A stretch of DNA of 64,000 nucleotides, from contig JADBWK010000017.1 of NCBI GenBank assembly GCA_020404895.1, forward strand, positions 1 through 64,000. Direction: 5' to 3'. The notes beneath the pieces are model-generated. The model made no database searches. It saw nothing but the letters and a program-made list of their open reading frames with translations, and was not told the DNA's origin. Every line of letters begins with the position of its first letter. The stretch's first letter is position 1. Of this stretch, positions 43,225 to 50,747 are shown piece by piece. Source of the DNA: Pseudanabaena sp. M085S1SP2A07QC. GTDB lineage: Bacteria; Cyanobacteriota; Cyanobacteriia; Pseudanabaenales; Pseudanabaenaceae. The position numbers and the translations under genes are program-made.

Positions 43225-43347
43225 AATTCTCATTATGAAACCGATTTAGGTGTTTCCAGCGCCTTTGGCGCTGGAAACACCTAAATCGGTTATTTGAAAG
43301 CCCGCCTACGGCGGGCTTTCAAATAACCGATTTATATAATGAGAATT
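43225..43347. repeat. Nested palindrome able to form a three-way junction
   Basis: The outer arms AATTCTCATTAT and ATAATGAGAATT enclose two complete hairpins. The first is AACCGATTTAGGTGTTTCCA to its complement with a GCGCC-TTT-GGCGC tip. The second is ATTTGAAAGCCCGCC-TAC and its complement. Copies of AACCGATTT flank both. The layout suggests palindromes inserted into palindromes. Confidence 0.8.
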
Positions 43348-43398
43348 ACTGGTCGCCAAAACTAAAAAGTAAATGAGGGCGATACTCACCCCATTTAC

Positions 43399-43445
43399 AG
43401 CTAAAACATAGAGTGGGCGCTTTGCGCCCACTCTATGTTTTAGCT
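43399..43445. repeat. Perfect 47-bp palindrome
   Basis: AGCTAAAACATAGAGTGG then GCGC-TTT-GCGC and the exact complement. It is part of the 700-bp gene-free stretch 43134-43849, which is almost entirely hairpins plus one MITE. Confidence 0.75.
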
Positions 43446-43500
43446 AGAAGCTACCGCGCATGACTTTATTTAGCATTGTCTCAACCTGTGAGGCAATATA

Positions 43501-43604
43501 TAGCAACGTAAGAGATAGATAGGACAATTCAAAACCCAAAAGATGGCAGAGCGAAGCTCTGCCATCTTTTGGGTTTTATGTCCTAAGCAAAGCTTACATT
43601 GCTA
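43501..43604. mobile_element. 104-bp MITE, copy 4
   Basis: The same 104-bp sequence and TA flanks as copies 1 and 2 with the GAA tip. It lies in intergenic DNA among unrelated palindromes. Confidence 0.9.
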
Positions 43605-43659
43605 TAGATAATATCCGTACCCAAAATAATCTATCTCAAACTCACCCATAGGATTATCA

Positions 43660-43714
43660 AACCGAACTTTGAGACTTGCCTCACCTTCGTCGAGGCAAGT
43701 CCCAAAGTTCGGTT
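43660..43714. repeat. 55-bp palindrome with 9-base loop
   Basis: AACCGAACTTTG...CAAAGTTCGGTT with inner GACTTGCCTC/GAGGCAAGTC. The following CATTATGAATTTCTC resembles the outer arm of the nested palindrome at 43225. Confidence 0.7.
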
Positions 43715-43849
43715 CATTATGAATTTCTCCTAAGGAGATTTTCAAGAGAAAATATACCCATGCGTATTGGCAGGTTTTGGAATAAATCTATAGGTAAGCC
43801 ATTGACTTATAACTAAACCTGCCAATACAGGGATTTTATTTTAGGGAAA

Positions 43850-44611
43850 TTACCTAAATTCAATTTGCTGTTTAATGGAAACTGCCTGATTAAGGGCTAA
43901 AGAATTCCAAAAGGAACGAATTTGATTACTGACTGTTTGCCACTGTGAATAATGAAAGAAATGCTTTCCCTGATCACTCAACCAAAGACGATCCCTATCT
44001 TTAAGATACAATCTCCATTTTTGGTAGGCATTTTCGCCACCAATAACATAGTCGTCTAATGCACCACAAACTAACATTGGCACAGCAATCGGTGTGGGTG
44101 CGATATATATAGGTGCATAGAGAGAATGGGGAACAAAAGAATTATCGAGATCTTGTTTCAGTAAATTGGCTAGCCAAGACAACATCGCTTGATCGCGATA
44201 GCCAAATAGATAAAAGGCTGTGCGCATTAGCATTGTTTCACGGCTACAGCCCATTAACTGACGTTGCTCGTAATAGTGACTATGCCAGCTAGTTGCTAAG
44301 TTAACTCCCACTGATAACAAAGTGAGCGATCGCACCTGTTCAGGATATTTCTTGGCATAGAGCCATCCGACCAAACCTGCAATGCCATGACCAACTAAAT
44401 GGACGGAGCCTTTACAAGTTTGTAAGTATTCGTGCAATGTAGCGATCGCTATATCTAGATCGATTGCTTCGTCAGGGTTTTGGCAATATTCCCACTGGGC
44501 GATCTCATATTGTCGCGATAGCGATCGCAATAGTTGTAAGTCAAAACGGCGTAAGGATTGACTGGTGCAAATACCAACAACTTCAGGTGATGTGGACTGT
44601 TTAAAGGTCAT
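43850..44611 (-). CDS. Alpha/beta-hydrolase-fold protein lacking the nucleophile Ser
   Basis: A 253-residue protein with the central hydrolase layout. The strand-nucleophile elbow-helix reads VHLVGHGIAGLVGWLYAKKY, followed by EQVRSLTLLSVGVNL and later VPMLVCGALDDYVIGG (the Asp strand) and DQGKHFFHYSQW (the His loop). The elbow GxSxG has Gly76 where Ser should be, so classical esterase chemistry is unlikely. My impression is that cyanobacterial relatives also have GHG here, suggesting a retained non-hydrolytic role. The gene stands alone. Confidence 0.82.
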   Translation of the reverse strand: MTFKQSTSPEVVGICTSQSLRRFDLQLLRSLSRQYEIAQWEYCQNPDEAIDLDIAIATLHEYLQTCKGSVHLVGHGIAGLVGWLYAKKYPEQVRSLTLLSVGVNLATSWHSHYYEQRQLMGCSRETMLMRTAFYLFGYRDQAMLSWLANLLKQDLDNSFVPHSLYAPIYIAPTPIAVPMLVCGALDDYVIGGENAYQKWRLYLKDRDRLWLSDQGKHFFHYSQWQTVSNQIRSFWNSLALNQAVSIKQQIEFR

Positions 44612-44866
44612 ATGGGGATAATTTTATTGCTATTAATTATTATTAAGATTTTAAATATTGATTGTTATTCCATCTAGAGAAAAGAAAGGAGTGAATGACA
44701 AAATGGTTACTTTTACTAAAATCCATGTCAGTAATCCCTGTAAAAAAGCATTTCGCCACGCACTCCTGCCAACGCATTTGAACTATGTGAAATGAAGCAT
44801 GCTGAGTCAAGCCGCATCAGAACATAATCGACACTCTAGCACTATTGATAATAATAATCAATAGTA

Positions 44867-44905
44867 TAAAAATAAAAGCGGCGCATAGCGCCGCTTTTAT
44901 TTTTA
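44867..44905. terminator. Palindrome at the end of the WD40 kinase gene
   Basis: TAAAAATAAAAGCGGCGC-ATA and its complement form an 18-bp stem with A/T-rich base, overlapping the kinase stop codon. A smaller palindrome, CTATTGAT...ATCAATAG, lies at 44842-44864. The rest of the 290-bp gap shows nothing else clear. Confidence 0.75.
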
Positions 44906-46867
44906 TTTAGGTTGTAATTGCCAGACCTTGACTGTGCGATCGGCACTACCACTGACTAGGGTTTCATCCTTAGGATTAAAACTGAGTGACAGAACTGGAG
45001 CCTCATGTTGATTGAGGATTTGCATCGATTTACCTGTTTTTACGTCCCAAATTTGAATTGTTTTATCAATTCCACCTGAGGCGATCACGCTGCCATCGCG
45101 ATTAAAGTCAACCGCTAACACCCCGCCTACATGCCCAGAGAGAGTACGAATGACTTTGCCAGTGCTCACATCCCAGATTTTTACGGTTTGATCCTGACTA
45201 CCACTGACCAGTAATTTGCCATCAGGGCTAAAGGCGATCGCATTTACAGGCGCAGCATGTCCAGTCATGCTACGAATTGATTTACCTGTATTCACGTCCC
45301 AGATTTTAATAGTTTTGTCAAAACTGGCACTGGCGATTCTTTTACCATCTGGATAAAAAGCGACAGAGACGACCTTATCTTGATGACCTTCAAAAGTTTG
45401 TAATAGTTCACTTTTACGCCAATTCCAAAGCTTGAGGGTTTTATCAGCACTGGCGCTAACTAAAGTATTTCCATCAGGACTATAGGCAACACTGTAGACC
45501 TGTCCACTATGTGCTTCGATGTTCCTTACTGGTTTACCACTACGGAAGTTCCATAATTTGACTGATTTATCTATACAGGCAATAGCAAAAGTACTTCCAT
45601 TGGGATGTACAGCGATCGCATTAATTCCCGAAATCGAGCCAAGGTGATTTGATAAAGTTCCAAAAGACTGATTATCACGGGTATTCCATAACTTTAAAGT
45701 GCGATCGTAACTACCACTAGCAAGACTAAATCCATTAGGGAAAAAAGCTACAGCTCTCACCCAACCTGTATGCCCTTTGAGAATCTGCCGTAATATATAA
45801 TTAGAAGTTACAGGCGCAGGCTCAGTAACGGTAGGAGTCGGGGTAGGAGTAACGGCTAGTTTGGGGAAATATTGAGAGAAATTGATCACCCCCCAACTAA
45901 TTCCTGCAATGCAGACTAGTGCGATCGTCCAACGATTCGTATTTTGACTAAAAGTAAATGTGGGCATTTGGAAACTTTCAGCATCTTGCATGGGCAAGTT
46001 ATCAAGATCGTAGAGAACTTCTTGAGCAGTCTGATAGCGATCTTCAGGATGATGCTTGACCATGCGATTGAGAATGAGCGCTAATTTAGGATGAATTGTT
46101 GAACCCATCTGCCAGTCAAGCAAATTCAGATCTTCGCGGCGCACTAGCTGGCTAGGATGTAAACCCGTGAGTAGTTGTATCGCAGTTAAGCCAAGGGCGT
46201 AAATATCACAACTAGGAGTAAAATTTCCAAGGGCTTGCTCAAAAGGCATATAGCTAGGCGTGCCGAGGACGACTCCATTCTGAGCTGCCGTTGCATAGAT
46301 CCCTTTGAGAACTGCAAAATTAGTGAGTACAAAATGCTGTTCATTGTCATTGGCAAATTGATTAACACTCTGGTTATCTCTGGGATTCTGTTTACGACGA
46401 ATTAGATTCCTCGGACAAATATCTCCATGCACCATATTAGAGCTATGGGCAGTATGCAGGCTAGTCAACAATTGCCGCAGAAATTGAATTACTTCTGACT
46501 CGCTATAGAGTTTCCCTGCCGCAGTTTCATCGCTAAGACGAGTTCCATTGATCGCTTCTTCTACGATATAAAATTCCTCCTCTTGTTCAAAATAGGTTGT
46601 AATCTTTGGAAAGTCAGTACTGCGATCACTAAGTTGTTGCAATTTAGGAACTTGATTGCGAAATAGCGATCGCGCCCAGTCAAGTTGCAGATTAGTTTTA
46701 TTAATCAGACAAAAACTTTTCGCAATCCAGCGCGGCATTTCCGCAGCAACGGTATCTTCAACTAAGTAGGTTTGCCCATAGGAATCATCAGCAATCGTTT
46801 GTACAACTCGAAAGCGTCCGCCCAACAGATTTCCAAACGCTTTACCTATCGTTTGTGATGTCGCCAT
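44903..46867 (-). CDS. Ser/Thr kinase-like protein with seven WD40 repeats
   Basis: A 654-residue protein from ATG 46867; the upstream GTG at 46891 is less likely. The kinase domain spans about 8-290: glycine loop RFRVVQTIADDSYGQTYLVE, Lys in WIAKSF, catalytic loop MVHGDICPRNLI, and DIYALGLTAIQLLTG. A membrane helix follows (WTIALVCIAGISWGVINF), then a Pro/Thr linker, then seven WD40 repeats (for example LASGSYDRTLKLWN, LVSGSQDQTVKIWD) forming a complete propeller. The DFG position reads LTNFAVLK, replacing the metal-binding Asp with Asn and Gly with Ala, and the catalytic loop has HGD for HRD. It may be a weak or inactive kinase acting as a scaffold. The propeller is probably extracytoplasmic. 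Confidence 0.9.
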   Translation of the reverse strand: MATSQTIGKAFGNLLGGRFRVVQTIADDSYGQTYLVEDTVAAEMPRWIAKSFCLINKTNLQLDWARSLFRNQVPKLQQLSDRSTDFPKITTYFEQEEEFYIVEEAINGTRLSDETAAGKLYSESEVIQFLRQLLTSLHTAHSSNMVHGDICPRNLIRRKQNPRDNQSVNQFANDNEQHFVLTNFAVLKGIYATAAQNGVVLGTPSYMPFEQALGNFTPSCDIYALGLTAIQLLTGLHPSQLVRREDLNLLDWQMGSTIHPKLALILNRMVKHHPEDRYQTAQEVLYDLDNLPMQDAESFQMPTFTFSQNTNRWTIALVCIAGISWGVINFSQYFPKLAVTPTPTPTVTEPAPVTSNYILRQILKGHTGWVRAVAFFPNGFSLASGSYDRTLKLWNTRDNQSFGTLSNHLGSISGINAIAVHPNGSTFAIACIDKSVKLWNFRSGKPVRNIEAHSGQVYSVAYSPDGNTLVSASADKTLKLWNWRKSELLQTFEGHQDKVVSVAFYPDGKRIASASFDKTIKIWDVNTGKSIRSMTGHAAPVNAIAFSPDGKLLVSGSQDQTVKIWDVSTGKVIRTLSGHVGGVLAVDFNRDGSVIASGGIDKTIQIWDVKTGKSMQILNQHEAPVLSLSFNPKDETLVSGSADRTVKVWQLQPK

Positions 46868-46967
46868 GAGAACCTTACTCCAACCACACAACTTGTTTAA
46901 TTATAATCTAGCTTTACCCCGCCTTCGACGGGATAAAACTAACTATTCTTAGGTATTCAGATTATAA

Positions 46968-47507
46968 CTAGCCCTTTGATGTTGGCACAACATAGAGAAT
47001 GCCAGAAATTAACGTAAGTGCGACTGCGATCCAGAAAAAGGCGATCGCATAGGGAATTTTGACCAATAAAGCAGCGATCGCCACGATTTGCATTACGGTT
47101 TTTGCTTTCCCCCAAAAATTTGCGCCGATAATTTGCGGTTTACTGGTTTCACCAGAAGCTTCCTGACTCGCAGTACTCGGCGCACCACGCCAAGCCGTGA
47201 TCAATAGTTCTCGCGTAATAATTAAAAATACGGCCCAAGCAGGAACCTGACCAAGTTCAATGAACAACAAAAATAAGGCGATCGTCAGAACTTTATCGAC
47301 AAGGGGATCAAGAAATTTCCCCAGTTCAGTTATTTGATTAAGTTTTCTTGCTAAATACCCATCCAGCCAATCGGTAATTGCGGCGATTATAAATACACTT
47401 AAAGCAATTAAGCGACTAAGTTCGCTATCTTGCCAAAGAAACAGTCCAAAAATAATCGGGATAGCAATTAATCTCGATAAAGTTACCCAAGTAGGCAATG
47501 TAATCAT
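46968..47507 (-). CDS. pgsA: Phosphatidylglycerophosphate synthase
   Basis: A 179-residue membrane enzyme when started at ATG 47507 (MITLPTWVTLSRLIAIPIIF). The CDP-alcohol phosphotransferase signature is complete: DWLDGYLARKLNQITELGKF then LDPLVDK. It makes phosphatidylglycerophosphate from CDP-diacylglycerol and glycerol-3-phosphate, the committed step to phosphatidylglycerol, which thylakoids require. It lies 48 bp downstream of a glycosyltransferase gene with a strong hairpin between them. Confidence 0.93.
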   Translation of the reverse strand: MITLPTWVTLSRLIAIPIIFGLFLWQDSELSRLIALSVFIIAAITDWLDGYLARKLNQITELGKFLDPLVDKVLTIALFLLFIELGQVPAWAVFLIITRELLITAWRGAPSTASQEASGETSKPQIIGANFWGKAKTVMQIVAIAALLVKIPYAIAFFWIAVALTLISGILYVVPTSKG

Positions 47508-47511
47508 AAAT

Positions 47512-47564
47512 AACCAAATAATATATAAATTGCTGCTAAGCAGCACTTTATATATTATTTGGTT
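47512..47564. repeat. Palindrome spanning the glycosyltransferase stop and the pgsA leader
   Basis: AACCAAATAATATATAAA and TTTATATATTATTTGGTT are arms with an inner TTGCTGC-TAA-GCAGCA tip. It encodes the last codons of the upstream gene and ends 5 bp before the pgsA start, so it may occlude the pgsA ribosome site or terminate part of the transcripts. Confidence 0.7.
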
Positions 47565-48814
47565 TGGGTGACTCTCCAGCTAAGTTTGAGATTAAACCAG
47601 AAGTTCCAAATTGTGACGATCGCGATCGCGATGAGATTAGCGAGATATTTATTTATATGTAAATTGTTATAAAGAAAATTGAGAATAATTAAATTTAATC
47701 CAATTCCCACTAAACAAATAAGATTGAACTTCACAAATCGCTTAATTAATTTTCTCCGCCCAAATTGTTGCTGAGCAAGATCCCGAAATGTCCAAAGATC
47801 ATTCCAAAGGAAATTATTGAGAACTGCCACTTCAGCCGCAATTATCTTACTGCGTGTTAGTCCCCATCCCATAGTAGAAGCATCGCTAAGTAAATAGAAG
47901 ATTGCCATATCGACAAATACGCCACTAAAGCCAACAAGTCCAAATTTGAGAAAACGTTTGACAGGAACTCGTAATTTTTCACGTAGTTTGGTAATTCGAC
48001 CACGCGATCGCAAGCGCAATAGATGCAAAATATAATCCACATATTGTCGCCAAGTTACCTTGCTCTCGCCTTCTTGCCGTTCTTGAAATACATAGCCAAC
48101 CTCAGCAACAGAGCCAATATTGCCGCGACCAAGTACTTCGATCAAAATTTTGTAACCTAAAGGATTCATCGGGTAATTTGCGATCGCGCTACGCCTGACC
48201 ATAAAATAGCCACTCATCGGATCGGAAACTCGACCGATTACATTAGGAAGAATGAGCAACCCTAGCATCTGTGCGCCCCTTGATAGAACCCGCCGCATAA
48301 ATCCCCAATCACTGACACCACCTCCCTCAACATGGCGACTAGCCACCACTAAGTCTGCTCCATTCACCATCTCATCAAGCATCTTAATCAGCGTTTCTGG
48401 CGGATGTTGTAAGTCTCCATCAATTACACCTAAAATCTCTCCCTGCGAAGCTTGCCAACCACGAATCACTGCTGTCGAAAGCCCTTTTTCTCCTTGCCGA
48501 CGCATTACGCGCAATTGAGGATAGTTTGGCATGAGATCTAGTCCAACTTGCCAAGTCAAATCTGGACTATCATCATCAACGATAATTAACTCATAGTTTT
48601 CTTGGAAATAATTATTTAATAGCTGAGTCAGGATTTCCACTAACTTTGCTAAATTCTTGCTCTCATTGTAAGTGGGTACAATTAGTGAAAATTTAACTGA
48701 TTTCTCCAGTAGCTGAGAAACTTGATCAAAATTTGACTCATCTACACTTTCAGCGAAGAGAAGTTCATTAACTTGAAATGTGCCCAGAGGAACAGAGATG
48801 AGAGAGTAGGACAT
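47555..48814 (-). CDS. GT2 glycosyltransferase (dolichol-phosphate mannosyltransferase-like) fused to GtrA-like domain
   Basis: A 419-residue protein. The catalytic domain (about 40-275) has FSLIVPTYNESKNLAKLVEI, the DxD-type region LIIVDDDSPDLTW, GVIDGDLQHPPETL and SRHVEGGGVSDWG. The C-terminal 130 residues contain four membrane helices in the GtrA arrangement (FLKFGLVGFSGVFVDMAIFY, FLWNDLWTFRD, LICLVGIGLNLIILNFLY). Such fusions transfer a sugar from a nucleotide donor to a polyprenyl phosphate and may help move it across the membrane. The sugar is unknown. Confidence 0.92.
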   Translation of the reverse strand: MSYSLISVPLGTFQVNELLFAESVDESNFDQVSQLLEKSVKFSLIVPTYNESKNLAKLVEILTQLLNNYFQENYELIIVDDDSPDLTWQVGLDLMPNYPQLRVMRRQGEKGLSTAVIRGWQASQGEILGVIDGDLQHPPETLIKMLDEMVNGADLVVASRHVEGGGVSDWGFMRRVLSRGAQMLGLLILPNVIGRVSDPMSGYFMVRRSAIANYPMNPLGYKILIEVLGRGNIGSVAEVGYVFQERQEGESKVTWRQYVDYILHLLRLRSRGRITKLREKLRVPVKRFLKFGLVGFSGVFVDMAIFYLLSDASTMGWGLTRSKIIAAEVAVLNNFLWNDLWTFRDLAQQQFGRRKLIKRFVKFNLICLVGIGLNLIILNFLYNNLHINKYLANLIAIAIVTIWNFWFNLKLSWRVTQTK

Positions 48815-48873
48815 TATCTAACAATTAAAAAGAATTTTATGGCGATCCAATCTAAGGAATTGGGTGATTATTT

Positions 48874-48966
48874 TAGGACTTACGCAAAAGAACGAGATGC
48901 AGGGGCAATTCATGAATTGCCCTTACGGTAAAATGAGGATTTTAGGGCATTTTTGCGTAAGTCCTA
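48874..48966. mobile_element. Inverted-repeat element family 2, copy B
   Basis: The ends TAGGACTTACGCAAAA and TTTTGCGTAAGTCCTA are a perfect 16-bp inverted repeat and the interior has CAATTCATGAATTGCCC, as in copy A at 20739-20832. TA lies at both borders. It occupies the 400-bp gap between the divergent glycosyltransferase and ABC ATPase genes. Confidence 0.78.
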
Positions 48967-49045
48967 TATTTGCTATATCTACAGTGGACTTTAGACTAAC
49001 TTACAACAAGTTGTGAATAAGCGAACCAATATATTTTTATAAAAT

Positions 49046-49090
49046 ATATTTTTATAAAAGCCATGCGAAGCATAGCTATTATAAAAATAT
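49046..49090. repeat. GCGAAGC-tipped palindrome in the ABC ATPase leader
   Basis: ATATTTTTATAA...TTATAAAAATAT with inner AGCCATGC-GAA-GCATAGCT. A direct copy of ATATTTTTATAAA stands just before it. It lies 134 bp upstream of the ATPase start. Confidence 0.7.
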
Positions 49091-49223
49091 AGATTAAGCC
49101 ATCCCAAGTTCATGAGAAATATATGTAGTGTAAATTCTGAGCGTTCTTAGTTGATAATGTATTGGGTTGGGTAGCGAAAACTTCCCTATCTATGTAGCTC
49201 AAAATACCTGCACAGATAACATT

Positions 49224-50570
49224 ATGGTTCAAAAAGCAGCAAAAAATAGCTTTGTTGCCTTAGAGGGTGTCGGTAAGTCTTACTTACAACCAAATGGGCA
49301 GACTATTTCGATTATTGAAAATATTAATTGTCAGTTGCAAGTAGGTGAAATTATTGCTTTGTTAGGACCATCAGGCTCAGGCAAATCAACATTAATGCGA
49401 ATGATTGCAGGTTTAATTCCACCTTCTACTGGGAAAGTACTTTATTACAATCGCCCATTAGTAGGATTAAATCCAGGAGTAGCAATCGTTTTTCAAAATT
49501 TTGCGCTGTATCCTTGGTTAACTGTTCTAGAGAATGTAGAACTTGGACTGAAGGCGAAAGGAGAAGCAAAGGATACCAGAGAGCAAAAAGCACTTCGGAT
49601 GATTGATGTGATTGGTCTAGACGGATTTGAAAATGCTTACCCCAAGGAACTGTCGGGGGGGATGCGCCAGCGGGTTGGCTTTGCCAGAGCTTTGGCGGTT
49701 GAGCCAGAACTGTTATGTATGGATGAGCCATTTTCGGCATTAGATGTATTAACAGCAGAAAACTTACGCTTTGAATTGCTTGACCTTTGGTTAGAAAAAC
49801 GTATTCCCACTAAGTCAATTTTGATTGTGACCCATGGGATCGAAGAGGCTGTGACATTAGCCGATCGCGTGATTGTGCTAGGTCGTAACCCTGGGCGGAT
49901 TCGTGCTGATTTGCCGATTACTTTACCCCATTATCGCGATCGCAAAAGTCCTGAATTCCAAGTTTTAGTTGACCAAGTTTACAAGATCTTGACAAATCCT
50001 GATCTGCCAGATTTATCAACTCAGGCTGCCACCACCACGACTTCCACTTCTGAGCCTAAAGCTCAAGTAAAATATCAATCTCTTCCCCATGTTCGCATTG
50101 GCTCAGTAGCTGGTTTATTGGAACTTCTAGAAGGTCGTCAAGATAAAGACCTATATCGAATTGCTCAAGAACTTTTATTGGAAGTCGATGATATATTGCC
50201 AATTGTGGACGCTAGCAAACTAATGGAACTAGTTGCGGTCACGGAGGGTGACATTCAACTATCAGCGATCGGTGAGAATTTTATTAATAGTAATATTGAT
50301 GAGCGCAAAGCCATTATCCGCGATCTCTTGCAAAAGAATATTCGCTTAGTCCAACAAATATGTCAGCTTTTGCAAGCCAAGCGAAATCATCGTATTTCTG
50401 AGGAATTAGTTCTTGATATTTTAGAGAATCATTTCACTAGTAAAGAAGCTCATCGCCAACTTAGGACAGCCATGGACTGGGGTCGCTATGCTGAATTATT
50501 TAGCTATGACGAACCTTCAGGTGAAATCTTCATTGAAGAGAGTACTACAGAAACGGAAGAGTCCGAATAA
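49224..50570 (+). CDS. NitT/TauT-type ABC transporter ATPase with AAA-associated C-terminal domain
   Basis: A 448-residue protein from ATG 49224. The ATPase half has Walker [10 protein letters not shown], the signature LSGGMRQRVGFARAL, Walker B LLCMDEPFSAL and the switch His in LIVTHGIEEA; the type is that of NrtD/SsuB/TauB. The C-terminal 170 residues (PHVRIGSVAGLLELLEGRQD, LVAVTEGDIQLSAIGE, REAHRQL-like helices) form the AAA-associated domain found when the partner permease is duplicated. The partner follows at 50748. No binding protein is adjacent. Confidence 0.92.
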   Translation: MVQKAAKNSFVALEGVGKSYLQPNGQTISIIENINCQLQVGEIIALLGPSGSGKSTLMRMIAGLIPPSTGKVLYYNRPLVGLNPGVAIVFQNFALYPWLTVLENVELGLKAKGEAKDTREQKALRMIDVIGLDGFENAYPKELSGGMRQRVGFARALAVEPELLCMDEPFSALDVLTAENLRFELLDLWLEKRIPTKSILIVTHGIEEAVTLADRVIVLGRNPGRIRADLPITLPHYRDRKSPEFQVLVDQVYKILTNPDLPDLSTQAATTTTSTSEPKAQVKYQSLPHVRIGSVAGLLELLEGRQDKDLYRIAQELLLEVDDILPIVDASKLMELVAVTEGDIQLSAIGENFINSNIDERKAIIRDLLQKNIRLVQQICQLLQAKRNHRISEELVLDILENHFTSKEAHRQLRTAMDWGRYAELFSYDEPSGEIFIEESTTETEESE

Positions 50571-50631
50571 ATTAAGGTAGGCAGCGTAAAGAGCCGTCTA
50601 CCTTACAGCGCTTTGTGCTCAAACCCAAACC

Positions 50632-50680
50632 AATAAATTCTTGAAAAGTGTTGCTTCGCAACACTTTTCAAGAATTTATT
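50632..50680. repeat. Perfect palindrome between ATPase and permease genes
   Basis: AATAAATTCTTGAAAAGTGT then TGC-TTC-GCA and the exact complement (23-bp arms). It lies 62 bp after the ATPase stop and could set the ratio of ATPase to permease message. Confidence 0.75.
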
Positions 50681-50747
50681 GTGGTTCGTTTGATCGTAAA
50701 TTACTGTAAATGCAAATCACCCAATTCATTTTTAGTCTGGATTGCTT

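Noticed and set aside
43134-43849. CRISPR array
   Set aside because: There are many repeats here, but they are unrelated palindromes and one MITE, not regularly spaced identical repeats with unique spacers. No cas gene was seen.
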